A stretch of 64,000 nucleotides of DNA, taken from Actinomadura madurae. Its GTDB lineage: Bacteria > Actinomycetota > Actinomycetes > Streptosporangiales > Streptosporangiaceae. Under the pieces are notes generated by a model that was given only the letters and a program-made list of their open reading frames with translations, did not search any database and was not told where the DNA came from. The DNA lies in NCBI RefSeq assembly GCF_900115095.1, contig NZ_FOVH01000031.1, positions 1-64,000 on the forward strand. Direction: 5' to 3'. Position 1 is the first letter of the stretch. Every line of letters starts with the position of its first letter. Below, piece after piece: positions 32,116 to 41,202 of the stretch. The translations under genes and the position numbers were made by a program.

Positions 32116-33909
32116 GTGGGCCGCGTCCTGCTCGTGTTCCGCCTCGTGCTGGCCGACGTCCGCCGGCATCCCGCCCAGGCCGCGATGCTCGTCGTCGCGG
32201 TCACCGCGGCCACCGCCGCGCTGGCCCTCGGTCTATCGTTGCGCGGGGGGACCGAGAAGCTCTACTGGCAGACCCGGGAGGTCACGGCGGGGCCGGACGT
32301 GGTCGCACTGTCCCCGGGCACCGACCCGGAAACGATCAAGGCTCTGAAGTCGTTGGAGCACGCGCCACGGGTGGTCGCGCACAGCGGGCCGTACCGCCAG
32401 TACTACACGAGCCTCACGGCGAACGGCTCCACGGGAGCCGCGGTGGTGCAGGTCGCCGACATGACGCCGGGCCCGGTCGACCGCCCGCTGGTGACCTCGG
32501 GCGGTTGGGTGCGTCCGGGAGGCGCCGTCCTCGAACGCGGCTTCGCCGCCGCCATGGGCGCCGGGGTGGGCGACCACGTCACCGTCGCCGGCCGCTCGCT
32601 TCCCGTCGTCGGGGTCGCCGTGACCGCGGCCCGCTCGGTCTACCCGTGGGCACTGGGGATCGGGCCGGGCGGCGGGCCGAGCGACGGCGGCGGCCTGGTC
32701 TGGCTGGCCGAACGGGACACCCGGGCACTGGAATCGCCCGATGTCCCGGTGACCTCGTTCATCAACCTGAAGCTGCGGGACCCCGACGAGGCCCGGCTGC
32801 TGAACAGGCATGACCCCGCTGTGGCTCCAGCGTTCGAGAACACCTGGGTGAACATGAAGACCTGGCAGCACATCGCCGAGCAGGATTTCGTCATGCTCCG
32901 GAACAGCCAGCCGATCCTGGTCATCGGCAGTTGGCTGCTCAGCTTCCTGGCCGTCGGCGGCGTGGCGACACTGGCGGCGGGACGCGCGGCCAGGCAGACC
33001 CGCAGGGTCGGGCTGCTCAAGGCGGTCGGCGCCACACCCGGCCTCATCGCCGCCGTCCTGCTCGCCGAATACCTGGTCTTGGCGCTGCTCGCGGACGCGC
33101 TGGGCCTGGCGATCGCCGGGCTGGCCGCACCCACCGTCGTCAACCCCTCCGCGAGCCTGGTCAGCACCGCCATCGGCCCGAGCGGCGACACGATCGCGTT
33201 CACGACCGTCGCCGCCGTCTTCGCGGCGGTCCTCACCACCGTGGGCCCGACGCTGCGGGCACTGCGCACCGGCACCGTCTCCGCCCTGGCGGACACCGCC
33301 CGCCGGCCCAGGCGCCGGGCCTGGCTGAACAGGGTGTCGGCGCCGCTGCCGACCTCGCTCCTGCTCGGGCTGCGCCTGATCGCCCGCCGGCCCGGCCGCG
33401 CCGTCCTGTACGCGTGCACCATCGCGACGACGCTGCTCGCGGTCACCGCACTGCTGATGGTCTACGTCCAGCCGGACCGGGGCTATCCGGGCTCGGCCAT
33501 GGCGACCCACGCGCGGACCGCTCAGGACCGCCACCTGCTGCTGGGCGTCACCATCGCGGTGATCGCGCTCGCCCTCGTGAACACCATCACGGTGACCTGG
33601 ACCCTCGCCATGGAAGCCCGTCCCACCATGGCCATCGCCCGTGCGTTCGGCGCCACACCCGGGCAGACCGCGGCCGGACTGTCGGCGGCGCAGCTCCTGC
33701 CGGCCCTGTCCGGCGCCTTCGCCGGTGTCCCGCTCGGGATTGCCCTGGTCCTGTCCTTCAGCCGTGGGGACGTGCCCAAGCCGCCCACGTGGTGGCTCCT
33801 CGCCGCCGCGGTCGCGGCGGTCCTGGCCACGGCGGCGCTCACCGCCGTACCCGCACGCATGGCGGCCCGCCGCTCCGTCGCGCGAACCCTCGGCGCCGTA
33901 TCACCCTGA
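32116..33909 (+). CDS. FtsX-like ABC transporter permease
   Basis: 597 residues in one chain. N-terminal helix (AAMLVVAVTAATAALALGLS), a large outer domain (about 40-260), then three-helix FtsX blocks: first at about 275-390 (LLSFLAVGGVATLAAGRAAR, LLKAVGATPGLIAAVLLAE), second at about 440-597 (LGVTIAVIALALVNTITVTW, ARAFGATPGQTAAGLSAAQL). GATP motifs mark the two FtsX halves. Together with the ATPase, a MacB/YknZ-like exporter or envelope-acting transporter. GTG 32116 start. Substrate unknown. Confidence 0.9.
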   Translation: MGRVLLVFRLVLADVRRHPAQAAMLVVAVTAATAALALGLSLRGGTEKLYWQTREVTAGPDVVALSPGTDPETIKALKSLEHAPRVVAHSGPYRQYYTSLTANGSTGAAVVQVADMTPGPVDRPLVTSGGWVRPGGAVLERGFAAAMGAGVGDHVTVAGRSLPVVGVAVTAARSVYPWALGIGPGGGPSDGGGLVWLAERDTRALESPDVPVTSFINLKLRDPDEARLLNRHDPAVAPAFENTWVNMKTWQHIAEQDFVMLRNSQPILVIGSWLLSFLAVGGVATLAAGRAARQTRRVGLLKAVGATPGLIAAVLLAEYLVLALLADALGLAIAGLAAPTVVNPSASLVSTAIGPSGDTIAFTTVAAVFAAVLTTVGPTLRALRTGTVSALADTARRPRRRAWLNRVSAPLPTSLLLGLRLIARRPGRAVLYACTIATTLLAVTALLMVYVQPDRGYPGSAMATHARTAQDRHLLLGVTIAVIALALVNTITVTWTLAMEARPTMAIARAFGATPGQTAAGLSAAQLLPALSGAFAGVPLGIALVLSFSRGDVPKPPTWWLLAAAVAAVLATAALTAVPARMAARRSVARTLGAVSP

Positions 33910-33978
33910 GCACGTCCGCCGCGATCACCAGGGTCCGGGAAGCCGCGGCGTGACATGCCGCCCCGCACGCTCGCCGGC

Positions 33979-34632
33979 CTAGTGGAGGCGTTGGTGGAGC
34001 GGGGTGGCCAGCTCGGTGGTGCTCAGGACCAGGGCGACCGTGTAGTCGACCAGGTGGTCGCGGTCGATGCCGAGGTCGCCGCGGAACCAGGTGGTGAACA
34101 GCTCCCACAGGCCGGCCGTGAGGGTCAGGCCGGTCAGTTCCACGTCGACGTCCGGCAGGAGGACCTGGTCCAGGGTCTCGTGGGTCTGGGCGGCGAAGAT
34201 CGCGGTCATGGTCCGGATGATCTCGACGCGGCGCCGCTGGAGCAGGGGCGAGGCGGGGAACGCGTGGGTGAGGATGTGGGCGCGGCGCGGGTCCCCGGTC
34301 AGGAAGTCGAGGATCGCGGTCACCACGGCGCGGGTGCGGGGCTGCGGCCGGCGGGGGGCCTGCCGGGCGGCGGACAGGATCACGTCGGTGCCCTGGGCGA
34401 CCTGGTCGTCGATGATCGCCAGGAGCAGGGCGTCCCGGTCCGGGAAGTTCTCGTAGAAGTACCGGTCGTTGAGCCCGGCCTCGGCGCACACCTGCCGGAC
34501 GGTCGTGGCGGCCCATCCCCGGGTGCCGAGCAGCTCCAGCCCGGCCTCCATCAGCGCGGCGCGGCGGCGGGCCCGGCGCTGGTCGGCGGGCACGCCGCGG
34601 TAGGGACGTGTGCGCGGGGGCTCGGAGGTCAC
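33979..34632 (-). CDS. TetR family regulator divergent from cytochrome P450
   Basis: 217 residues. Helix-turn-helix region AALMEAGLELLGTRGW, TVRQVCAEAGLNDRYFYENF at about 20-65 and a C-terminal ligand domain. Start taken at GTG 34632; ATG 34650 is also possible. The intergenic region to the P450 gene contains three copies of a CACCAGA-type half-site, so it likely represses the P450 and itself. Confidence 0.88.
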   Translation of the reverse strand: MTSEPPRTRPYRGVPADQRRARRRAALMEAGLELLGTRGWAATTVRQVCAEAGLNDRYFYENFPDRDALLLAIIDDQVAQGTDVILSAARQAPRRPQPRTRAVVTAILDFLTGDPRRAHILTHAFPASPLLQRRRVEIIRTMTAIFAAQTHETLDQVLLPDVDVELTGLTLTAGLWELFTTWFRGDLGIDRDHLVDYTVALVLSTTELATPLHQRLH

Positions 34633-34685
34633 AGCCCGATTGTGCCGCATCCCTTGACTTCGTCCGCAGATCTGGGGACGCTGAT

Positions 34686-34719
34686 CACCAGATATTCTGG
34701 TGCAACGCTTCACCAGAAT
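34686..34719. promoter_or_regulatory. Three-half-site operator between TetR and P450
   Basis: CACCAGA (34686-34692) and TCTGGTG (34696-34702) form a palindrome with a 3-base centre. ATTCTGGTG (34694-34702) and CACCAGAAT (34711-34719) form a second inverted repeat with an 8-base spacer, sharing the middle half-site. Likely two TetR dimers. Confidence 0.65.
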
Positions 34720-34750
34720 TCGCGGTCGCGACGAGGGGAGCGTGAGGCGC

Positions 34751-36079
34751 GTGGCCACGGAGAACCCGCCACAGCCGGCGGACATCGATCTGAGCGATCT
34801 GCGGTTCTGGGCCCGTCCCCTGCCGGAGCGGGCGGAGGCGTTCTCGGTGCTCCGCGCCCAGCCGGGACCGGTGTTCTTCACCCTGCCCAAGCTGCCGTTC
34901 CTTCCGCAGAGCCCGGGGTCCTGGGCGCTGACCCACCATGCCGAGGTGGCCGAGGCCAGCCGCCGTCCGGAGGTGTTCAGCAGCGAGCCCAGCGCCACCA
35001 GCCCGGCCGACATGCCGCGCTGGATGGACAAGTACTTCAACTCGATGATCGACATGGACGATCCGCGGCACGCGAAGATCCGCCGGATCGTGTCCCGGGC
35101 GTTCAGCCCGAAGATGCTCGCCAAGGCCGAGGACGACATCGCGCGGCGGGCCACCCGGATCGTGGACGGGCTCATCGAGTCCGGCGGCGGCGACTTCGTG
35201 TCCCAGGCCGCGGCGCGGCTGCCGGTCGAGGTCATCTGCGACATGCTCGGCATCCCCGTCCGGCAGCACCGGCGGGTGGTGGACCTGACCAACATCATCG
35301 TCGGCTACAGCGACCCCGAGTACGTGGGCGCCACCGTGGAGTACGGCGGCGACGGCCCGAAGCTCGGCCGGCTCGCGACGCTCCGCATGCTGGGCACCGT
35401 GGCGTCGGCGGGGTGGCGGCTGCACCGGCTGGCCTTCCAGCTCGGACGGGAGCGCCGCGCCGCGCCCACCGGCGACCTGACCTCGGCCCTGGTGAACGCC
35501 AACGTCGACGGCGAGCGGCTGAGCCCGCGCGAGTTCGCCGCGTTCTTCCTGCTGCTGGTGGTGGCGGGGAACGAGACCACGCGCAACGCGATCGCGCACG
35601 GCCTGAAGCTGTTCACCGAACATCCCGACCAGCGCGACCTGCTGCTGGCCGACTTCGACGGACGCATCGCCGGGGCGGTCGAGGAGATCGTCCGGTACAG
35701 CAGCCCGGTCATCTTCATGCGCCGCAACCTGACCCGCGACTACGAGATGAACGGCCACACCTACCACAAGGGCGAGCGGGTGACGCTGTTCTACTGGTCC
35801 GCGAACCGGGACGAGGCGGTCTTCACCGACCCCGAGCGCTTCGACATCCTGCGCTCGCCGAACCCGCACGTCGGGTTCGGCGGTCCGGGCCCGCACTTCT
35901 GCCTGGGCGCCAACCTGGCCCGGCGCGAGATCACCGTGATGTTCCGCGAGCTGTTTACCCGCCTGCCCGACATCACCGCCGGGGAGCCCGACCGGCTGAT
36001 GTCCGGCTTCATCAACGGCTACAAGCGCCTGCCCTGCGCCTTCACCCCGCCCGGCGCCCGCCCGCGCGCATCGGCCTGA
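34751..36079 (+). CDS. Cytochrome P450, CYP124/125/142-like
   Basis: 442 residues. I-helix VVAGNETTRNAIAHG, ExxR in EEIVRYSSP, and haem-binding FGGPGPHFCLGANLARRE with the Cys ligand. The HFCLGANLAR form and early PRHAKIRRIVSRAFSPKM match the CYP124/125/142 group that hydroxylates sterol side chains or branched lipids; exact substrate not determined. GTG 34751 is 10 bases from AGGGGAG; GTG 34742 is too close. Divergent from TetR with shared operator. Confidence 0.9.
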   Translation: MATENPPQPADIDLSDLRFWARPLPERAEAFSVLRAQPGPVFFTLPKLPFLPQSPGSWALTHHAEVAEASRRPEVFSSEPSATSPADMPRWMDKYFNSMIDMDDPRHAKIRRIVSRAFSPKMLAKAEDDIARRATRIVDGLIESGGGDFVSQAAARLPVEVICDMLGIPVRQHRRVVDLTNIIVGYSDPEYVGATVEYGGDGPKLGRLATLRMLGTVASAGWRLHRLAFQLGRERRAAPTGDLTSALVNANVDGERLSPREFAAFFLLLVVAGNETTRNAIAHGLKLFTEHPDQRDLLLADFDGRIAGAVEEIVRYSSPVIFMRRNLTRDYEMNGHTYHKGERVTLFYWSANRDEAVFTDPERFDILRSPNPHVGFGGPGPHFCLGANLARREITVMFRELFTRLPDITAGEPDRLMSGFINGYKRLPCAFTPPGARPRASA

Positions 36080-36110
36080 GCCGACGCGCGCGGACGGACG
36101 CGGCGAGGTC

Positions 36111-37301
36111 TCAGCCGACGTTGACGGTCAGGCGTTGCGGGTTGCCGTCGGCGGCGGCGCCGGAGACGTCCGGCGCCCCGTCGGGACACACGTCGTCGTA
36201 CGGGAACGCGTACCCGATCGGGGTGTTGGCGTGCAGGATCCGCGCCCAGTGGTTCGTGGTCGGGTCCTTGTAGTAGTCGGACTGCGGCGTGCCGTTCGGC
36301 TGGTCGGCGCTGCTCAGGATCGTGCTGCGGTTGAACGCCGCGGCGATGCGGGCGAGCAGGCCCTTCTTGATGTCGGAGTCGCTCGGGTTGTTGGCGAACG
36401 GCCCGTCGTTGCAGGTGAAGATGTCCTTGGACGAGGGCCGCGCGAACGTGCTCCCGTCGTTGAACCTGAGCACACCGCCGCTGACGCGCCCGGTGTAGAC
36501 GCCGCGCCCGCCTTGGAGATCCACCTTGAGGTCGGTTCCGGCGTACTTGTCCCACACCTGGTTGACGTAGCCGTCCCAGTACGTGGAGAAGGCACCGGGA
36601 TTGGACGCCATGTGGCCCTGCGGTGAGACGACCCGCAGCACGCCGCCGCCGTTGCGGATGACGAGCTGGTCCCAGGGCTGCCCGTCCGCGTTCTTCTGCG
36701 CGACGAGACCGTCGGCGACCGCCTGCACCGCCCCGGCGGGCGCGGCCTCGACCGTGTGCCGGGAGTCGCCGACCAGGTCGAGCCCGATCGGCAGCGCGGT
36801 GAGCAGGTCGACGTAGGAGATGTTCGCGAAGATCTGCTGGGGGTTGAAGGTGAACTCGCAGAACGACCAGGTCCTCTGGTAGTTCGGGTCGGCCGGGTTC
36901 GCGAACGCCGGCTCGACCAGCGCCGGACCGGGGTTCACGAAGAAGTCGAGCGAGTCGTTCTTCACGAAGTAGATCCGGGCGCCGTACATCTGCGGGAGCG
37001 TGAGGTTCGCCGAGCCGCCGGCGCCGATCGGGATCGAGCAGTCCGCGCCCAGCGGGGTCACCGGCGCCGAGGGCGACGGGGGATAGTACGGCGAGCTGTC
37101 GGCGCGGAGGAGCACGAGCCGGTTCGTGCCCTGCTCGCGGCCGGTGATGTAGGCCTTGACCGGGGCGGAACCGTGATTGGCGAGCGTGAGCGCGCACGTC
37201 GACGGCGCCGCGAACGCGGGCCTGCCGAGCAGGTCGCGCCCGAACGGGATGGCGAGAGCGGCCGTTCCGGCCGCGGCGAGGAATGATCTGCGGGTGACCA
37301 A
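36111..37301 (-). CDS. Tat-exported GH64 beta-1,3-glucanase
   Basis: 396 residues. Tat signal TRRSFLAAAGTAALAIPF ending AFA, then a thaumatin-like/GH64 fold: LTLANHGSAPVKAYITG, YGARIYFVKND, TWSFCEFTFNP, NISYVDLLTALPIGLDL. The Glu in FCEFTF and Asp in YVDLLT match the acidic catalytic pair of GH64 laminaripentaose-producing glucanases. Secreted, acts on fungal beta-1,3-glucan. TTG 37301 has AGGAG 7 bases upstream. Single gene. Confidence 0.9.
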   Translation of the reverse strand: MVTRRSFLAAAGTAALAIPFGRDLLGRPAFAAPSTCALTLANHGSAPVKAYITGREQGTNRLVLLRADSSPYYPPSPSAPVTPLGADCSIPIGAGGSANLTLPQMYGARIYFVKNDSLDFFVNPGPALVEPAFANPADPNYQRTWSFCEFTFNPQQIFANISYVDLLTALPIGLDLVGDSRHTVEAAPAGAVQAVADGLVAQKNADGQPWDQLVIRNGGGVLRVVSPQGHMASNPGAFSTYWDGYVNQVWDKYAGTDLKVDLQGGRGVYTGRVSGGVLRFNDGSTFARPSSKDIFTCNDGPFANNPSDSDIKKGLLARIAAAFNRSTILSSADQPNGTPQSDYYKDPTTNHWARILHANTPIGYAFPYDDVCPDGAPDVSGAAADGNPQRLTVNVG

Positions 37302-37354
37302 CGGGAACTCCTGGCGGGGGGAGGGTTCGGTTGCCGTTGTCTGAAACGCGCGTA

Positions 37355-37555
37355 TCAGGGGAGCTGTAGTCCAAGGTCCCGGATCGTTCCACTACTGTCA
37401 AGACTCTTTCCAATTAACCTGCACACGGGCCCCTGCCGTCCCGCCGGCCAACACCGTGCACACGGGTCCCGGTCGTCGAGGCGCTGGAGTTCACGTTCGA
37501 TGGCGACCATCAGAGGCTCGGGATCGCGCTGCAGGTAGTCTGGCCACATACTCAT
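37355..37555 (-). CDS. Possible small protein (66 aa) divergent from Uma2
   Basis: From ATG 37555 (or 37585): MSMWPDYLQRDPEPL, then VAIERELQRLDDRDPCARCW with a CxxC. The first 35 codons have good codon bias, later ones do not. No ribosome site is obvious. Weakly supported, possibly a decayed gene. Confidence 0.3.
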   Translation of the reverse strand: MSMWPDYLQRDPEPLMVAIERELQRLDDRDPCARCWPAGRQGPVCRLIGKSLDSSGTIRDLGLQLP

Positions 37556-37583
37556 ATCCGCCAGACCGGAGGCGCGACGAGCC

Positions 37584-38168
37584 ATGCATGCGGTGACTCT
37601 CCCATTGCCATCCGGCGATACCTGGACTCGGGCAGACTATGAGGCCCTGCCGGAAGACCTTCCGGTACGTGTAAGCCTCATCCATGGAGAACTCGTCGTG
37701 AACCCGCGTCCTCGCCCGATCCACCAGCGCATCGCTCGGCGACTGGCGAACTGCATCGAGGACGCGGCCCCCGCCACTTGGCAGGTCGACCTCGACCTGG
37801 ATGTTCTCTTGGACGACGACGCGGTAGAGCCGGTCGAGATTGCCCCTGACATCGTCGTGTACTCCGTCGACCACGATGTCAACGAGCGTCCGGTACTTGC
37901 TGATTCGGTTGCTCTCGTCGTCGAGGTGGTCTCACCGTCCACCAAGCGCAAGGATCGGCGGATACAGCCGGCTCTGTACGCGGAGGCTCGAATCCGGCAC
38001 TTCTGGCGGGTCGAAACCGACCAGACCGCGCCGGCATTCGCGATCTACACCTACGAGCTGGACGACGCGACCGGCGGATACGTCGGAACCGGCGTCCACC
38101 ATGACCGGATCACCGTCAGCGTGCCGTTCGAGATCGACATCGAACTGAAGGCCGTACGCGAACGCTGA
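37584..38168 (+). CDS. Uma2 family (DUF820) restriction-endonuclease-like protein
   Basis: 194 residues. Uma2 fold: YEALPEDLPVRVSLIHGELVVNPRP, IAPDIVVYS, VALVVEVVSPSTKRKDRRIQ, YAEARIRHFWRVE. The Asp, Glu-x-x-Ser and Lys fit a PD-(D/E)xK nuclease core. The family is widespread and of unclear role. Codons are a bit more A/T-rich than neighbours. ATG 37584. Confidence 0.9.
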   Translation: MHAVTLPLPSGDTWTRADYEALPEDLPVRVSLIHGELVVNPRPRPIHQRIARRLANCIEDAAPATWQVDLDLDVLLDDDAVEPVEIAPDIVVYSVDHDVNERPVLADSVALVVEVVSPSTKRKDRRIQPALYAEARIRHFWRVETDQTAPAFAIYTYELDDATGGYVGTGVHHDRITVSVPFEIDIELKAVRER

Positions 38169-38214
38169 CCCCAGAACCGTCTCGTGGGCAGCGCCGGGCG
38201 GGCGGCGGCCGCGC

Positions 38215-38544
38215 TTACGCGTCCCGGAACGGCCGGACCTCGACCCTTCGGTTGCAGGCTTTCGACCCCTCGGCGGCCAGCTTGAGCGCCGCGTCCAGGT
38301 CGGGCGCCTCGACGACCCAGAAGCCGGCGAGGTACTCCTTCGTCTCCAAGAACGGCCCGTCGGTGACCATCGCCTTCCCGCCCCGGTTGTCGATGACGGT
38401 GGCCGTGTCGGGCGAGGCGAGACCGCCGGCGAAAACCCAGTGGCCCTCGGCCTGGAGCCGGTCATTGAACACATCGATCGCCGCGTCCTCGTCCGGGGTG
38501 GCGAGGCCGGCCTGGTCGTGGATCACGGAAAGCAGGTACTGCAT
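38215..38544 (-). CDS. YciI family protein
   Basis: 109 residues. QYLLSVIHDQAG start, WVFAGGLASPDTATV, DGPFLETKEYLAGFWVVEAP and ALKLAAEGSKACNRRVEVRP are typical of YciI/PhnB-type DGPF-domain proteins, ferredoxin-like fold, often linked to ECF sigma factors. No sigma gene nearby here. Same strand as the DHFR-like gene 52 bases upstream, so they may form an operon. Confidence 0.9.
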   Translation of the reverse strand: MQYLLSVIHDQAGLATPDEDAAIDVFNDRLQAEGHWVFAGGLASPDTATVIDNRGGKAMVTDGPFLETKEYLAGFWVVEAPDLDAALKLAAEGSKACNRRVEVRPFRDA

Positions 38545-38596
38545 CTGAGGATCGTCTCCTGTGGTCTCTAGTCAGGTCGAGCGCAAGCCCTGGGAC

Positions 38597-39196
38597 CTAG
38601 CCCACGTCTCGGCGTCGCGGCCCGACACCCTCGGGGATCTCGCCGTGAAGGTGCGGGGTGTACACGAGCTTGTGCGTCCGACCGTCGAGCACGGTCGACT
38701 CGATGAGTTCCAGGTCGAACTCCGCTCCGTCGTGGAGAAGCGCCGATCCGCCGGCGCGGCCGGAGATGGCGGGGAACATGATGACTTCGAGCCGGTCGAC
38801 GAGGCCGGCGGCGAGCAGGGCGCGGTTCAGCGAGATGCTGCCGTGCGAACGCATCGGGACGTCCGTGGTGCGCTTGAGGCGCTCGATCGCCGTCACCGCG
38901 TCCTCGTTGAGAACCGTCGAGTTCTGCCAACCGAGCGGCTCTTCGAGCGTGCTGGAGAACACGATCTTCGGCAACTCGTTCAGGCTGTCGTAGTAAGGCT
39001 CGTCGTACTCGACGACGAACTCGCGGAACTCTCGGAACGTCGTCGCGCCGAAGACGAGCACCTGCTCCTGCGCGAAGGTGCGCACCCGGTCCTCGCGGAT
39101 CTCGGGACCCTCCTTCCCCCAGTATCCGGGCCAACCGTGGGCCATGCCGTAGCCGTCCAGGCTGCAGAAGAAGTCGACAGTGAAGGTGGTGCTCAT
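38597..39196 (-). CDS. Dihydrofolate reductase family (RibD C-terminal-like) protein
   Basis: 199 residues. FTVDFFCSLDGYGMAHG, VLVFGATTFREF, KIVFSSTLEEPLGWQN, SHGSISLNRALLAAGLVDRL match the RibD-C/DHFR superfamily, NADPH-dependent reductases of unknown substrate. ATG 39196. Upstream of yciI on the same strand. Confidence 0.9.
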   Translation of the reverse strand: MSTTFTVDFFCSLDGYGMAHGWPGYWGKEGPEIREDRVRTFAQEQVLVFGATTFREFREFVVEYDEPYYDSLNELPKIVFSSTLEEPLGWQNSTVLNEDAVTAIERLKRTTDVPMRSHGSISLNRALLAAGLVDRLEVIMFPAISGRAGGSALLHDGAEFDLELIESTVLDGRTHKLVYTPHLHGEIPEGVGPRRRDVG

Positions 39197-39819
39197 GGCG
39201 CAACTCCCTGTTTCTGCGCCGCCCCCGTTGGGCGGCTTCACTACCTCCACGAACACGACCACCCCGATCCGACACCGCCGCGGAAAAACTTTGAGGACTT
39301 CTTCCGCCCGCCGCCGATCACCGTCACGGCCCCAGGGTCGGGTCAAGCCCTCGGACGAGGGGAGAAGCCGATCTCGAACTCGCGACCAACCCGTACAACC
39401 AGGAGGCCCACCCGGCCGCGCGGGACCCGCGCTGGGCGCCGGCGATGAGGTCGATCGGTTGGGCACGCGACACATCGATCAGCGTCGGCGGCGGCTCGCC
39501 GCCGACGCTGGCCTGGCGCTCGGCTACCTGGACGGGCTGCTCGTCAGCCACGGCATGAGCGCTTCCCCGGCACTGAGCTGACCGAAACGCTGGGGCTGCG
39601 CGTGACCTGCGGATGCTGTCATGAGCCAACGCGTAGGGTGCCACGGCCGAGGGCGATGGCGCCGTACGCAGCCATGGCGGTGCTGGACGGGACGGCGACC
39701 ACGGCCGCGTGCGTGTGTGGGGCGCGGTTTCGTCGTCCGCCTGCGCGGCGCCGCGGTGGCGAGGAAACCAGCACGCGGCCCTTGGCGGCCTTCCTCGTCG
39801 CCACGGCGAGGGGGCGGGC
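39197..39819. other. 623-base region, possible gene remnants
   Basis: No gene is well supported. On the plus strand about 39460-39581 a frame with good codon bias (RRRLAADAGLALGYLDGLL, ending SPALS) has no start and may be the 3' remnant of a lost gene. On the minus strand a 61-codon frame (39619-39804, starting MATRKAAKGRVLVS) follows the DUF397 gene by 15 bases but matches nothing known to me. Confidence 0.35.
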
Positions 39820-40008
39820 TCAGTGCGTCCGGGCGGCGGACTGCACGGCCGTCCGCAGGGCCGCGCGGGTTTGTAGGAGGATGGGGCCGTGCGGGTCCTT
39901 GCTGTCTCGCACCGCTACCGCACCGGCCACCTTCGCCAGCTCGACGCAGTCGCCGCCGTTCTCGCCGCTGCGGCTGCTCTTGCGCCACTTGGCGTTCATC
40001 AGGTCCAT
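39820..40008 (-). CDS. DUF397 domain protein, second copy
   Basis: 62 residues: MNAKWRKSSRSGENGGDCVE, VAVRDSKDPHGPILLQTRAA are the DUF397 pattern. ATG 40008 with AGGAAGGTGG upstream. It is near-identical in layout and DNA to the preceding DUF397 gene, so it is a tandem duplicate. DUF397 proteins go with XRE/DUF5753 regulators and HATPase proteins in actinomycete development and antibiotic control. Confidence 0.9.
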   Translation of the reverse strand: MDLMNAKWRKSSRSGENGGDCVELAKVAGAVAVRDSKDPHGPILLQTRAALRTAVQSAARTH

Positions 40009-40060
40009 CTCTTTAACCACCTTCCTGCTTGGGGACGGCGGAGCGGTTGGTGGCGGGCGG

Positions 40061-40261
40061 TCAGTGTGTGGCGGTAATGGACTGGATGGACGTTCGCAGG
40101 GCCGCGCGGGTCAGTAGGAGGATGGGGCCGTCTGGGTCTTTGCTGTCTCGGACCGCTACTGCGCGCGCCGTCGTCCCGGTCGCGTCTGCCAGCTCGACGC
40201 AGTTGCCGCCGTTGGAGCCGGTGTAACTGCTCCTGCGCCACCTGATGTTCTTCAGGTCCAT
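40061..40261 (-). CDS. DUF397 domain protein, first copy
   Basis: 66 residues: DLKNIRWRRSSYTGSNGGNC, VAVRDSKDPDGPILLLTRAA. ATG 40261 overlaps the end of the XRE gene by 10 bases, so the two are coupled; about 50 bases separate it from the second copy. The pair with XRE forms a recognised actinobacterial module. Confidence 0.92.
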   Translation of the reverse strand: MDLKNIRWRRSSYTGSNGGNCVELADATGTTARAVAVRDSKDPDGPILLLTRAALRTSIQSITATH

Positions 40262-41061
40262 CTTTCTTGGACCACCTTTCTGATCAGCTCGCGTGACATC
40301 TCCTCGGTGAGTGCCCGTGAACGAAGGGCGATGAGAGTACGCGTCAGCACGGACAAGTCCGTGGGGTCGTCGGTTGTGATGGCGTGAATCGCCGTCTCGA
40401 TATACGCGACCTCACTTCGATCGTCCATCGTGGCGATGGTGAACGCGCCCATGTTGCCGTCGTGCTCGCCGCTTTCTAACACTACTTGAACCGTGATGTG
40501 GGGCAACAAGCTCAAGTCCACCAGGTGTTCCAGTTGCTCCCTCACCGTCTCGGGCGAGCCGACCGGGCGACGCAGTGCCTGTTCATCGATCAGGAGCACC
40601 AGGGCCGGTGGGACATGTCCCTTGGGCTCTGTGAGAATCTCCTGGCGGTTGAGCCGTGCTTCTACGGCTTCTGCGTTGCCGCGAAGCAGAGCTGAGGCGT
40701 AACCAGGGGTCTGAACGAGGCCCGCGATCAGCATCGGCTCCCAGGAGACTAACGACGCCGCGTCCGCCTCAATTTTGGGCCAGTCGAACCAGATCGGGAC
40801 CGGGTGACCGTTCCTGTTCAGGTCCTCCCAGAGTTTGATCAGTGCCCCGTCGCCTCTGAGGATTCGGTCCACCTGCTCCACGAACGGCCTGGTGGCGCGC
40901 CGGGTGCCGTTCTCGATGCGGCTCACCTGAGCCTTGCTGATGTTGGTGTGATCAGCGATGGACTGCTGGGTGATTCCCTTGGCCTCGCGCATCCGGCGCA
41001 TCTGGCCACCGAAAGCGACAAGGGCGGGCGACTCCTTGGGGCGTTGGGGTCGTGGGGACAT
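40252..41061 (-). CDS. XRE family regulator with DUF5753 (Scr1-type)
   Basis: 269 residues. N-terminal helix-turn-helix at about 15-75 (MRRMREAKGITQQSIADHTN, ISKAQVSRIENGTRR) and C-terminal DUF5753 domain (LIAGLVQTPGYASALLR, LLPHITVQVV, VAYIETAIHAITTDDP). Forms a module with DUF397 proteins, which bind or block such regulators. ATG 41061; divergent from the HATPase gene with an inverted repeat between. Confidence 0.93.
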   Translation of the reverse strand: MSPRPQRPKESPALVAFGGQMRRMREAKGITQQSIADHTNISKAQVSRIENGTRRATRPFVEQVDRILRGDGALIKLWEDLNRNGHPVPIWFDWPKIEADAASLVSWEPMLIAGLVQTPGYASALLRGNAEAVEARLNRQEILTEPKGHVPPALVLLIDEQALRRPVGSPETVREQLEHLVDLSLLPHITVQVVLESGEHDGNMGAFTIATMDDRSEVAYIETAIHAITTDDPTDLSVLTRTLIALRSRALTEEMSRELIRKVVQERWT

Positions 41062-41130
41062 TAGCGCGGAGTTTCCTCTCCTCGGTATCTCGCCTGGAAG
41101 AGCTGCCTGTCGCCAGAAGTCACCAGAGGT

Positions 41131-41147
41131 TCTTGGTAACACCAAGA
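41131..41147. promoter_or_regulatory. Inverted repeat between XRE and HATPase genes
   Basis: TCTTGGT (41131-41137) and ACCAAGA (41141-41147) with a 3-base centre lie between divergent genes; likely the XRE operator. Confidence 0.5.
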
Positions 41148-41202
41148 TACCCCGGAACCTTGCTAAACGTGTGGCGTCGAACACACATGGTGAGGAGAGA
41201 TC

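Noticed and set aside
39820..41061. Toxin-antitoxin system
   Set aside because: XRE/DUF5753 plus DUF397 is a known developmental regulator module; no toxin fold is present.
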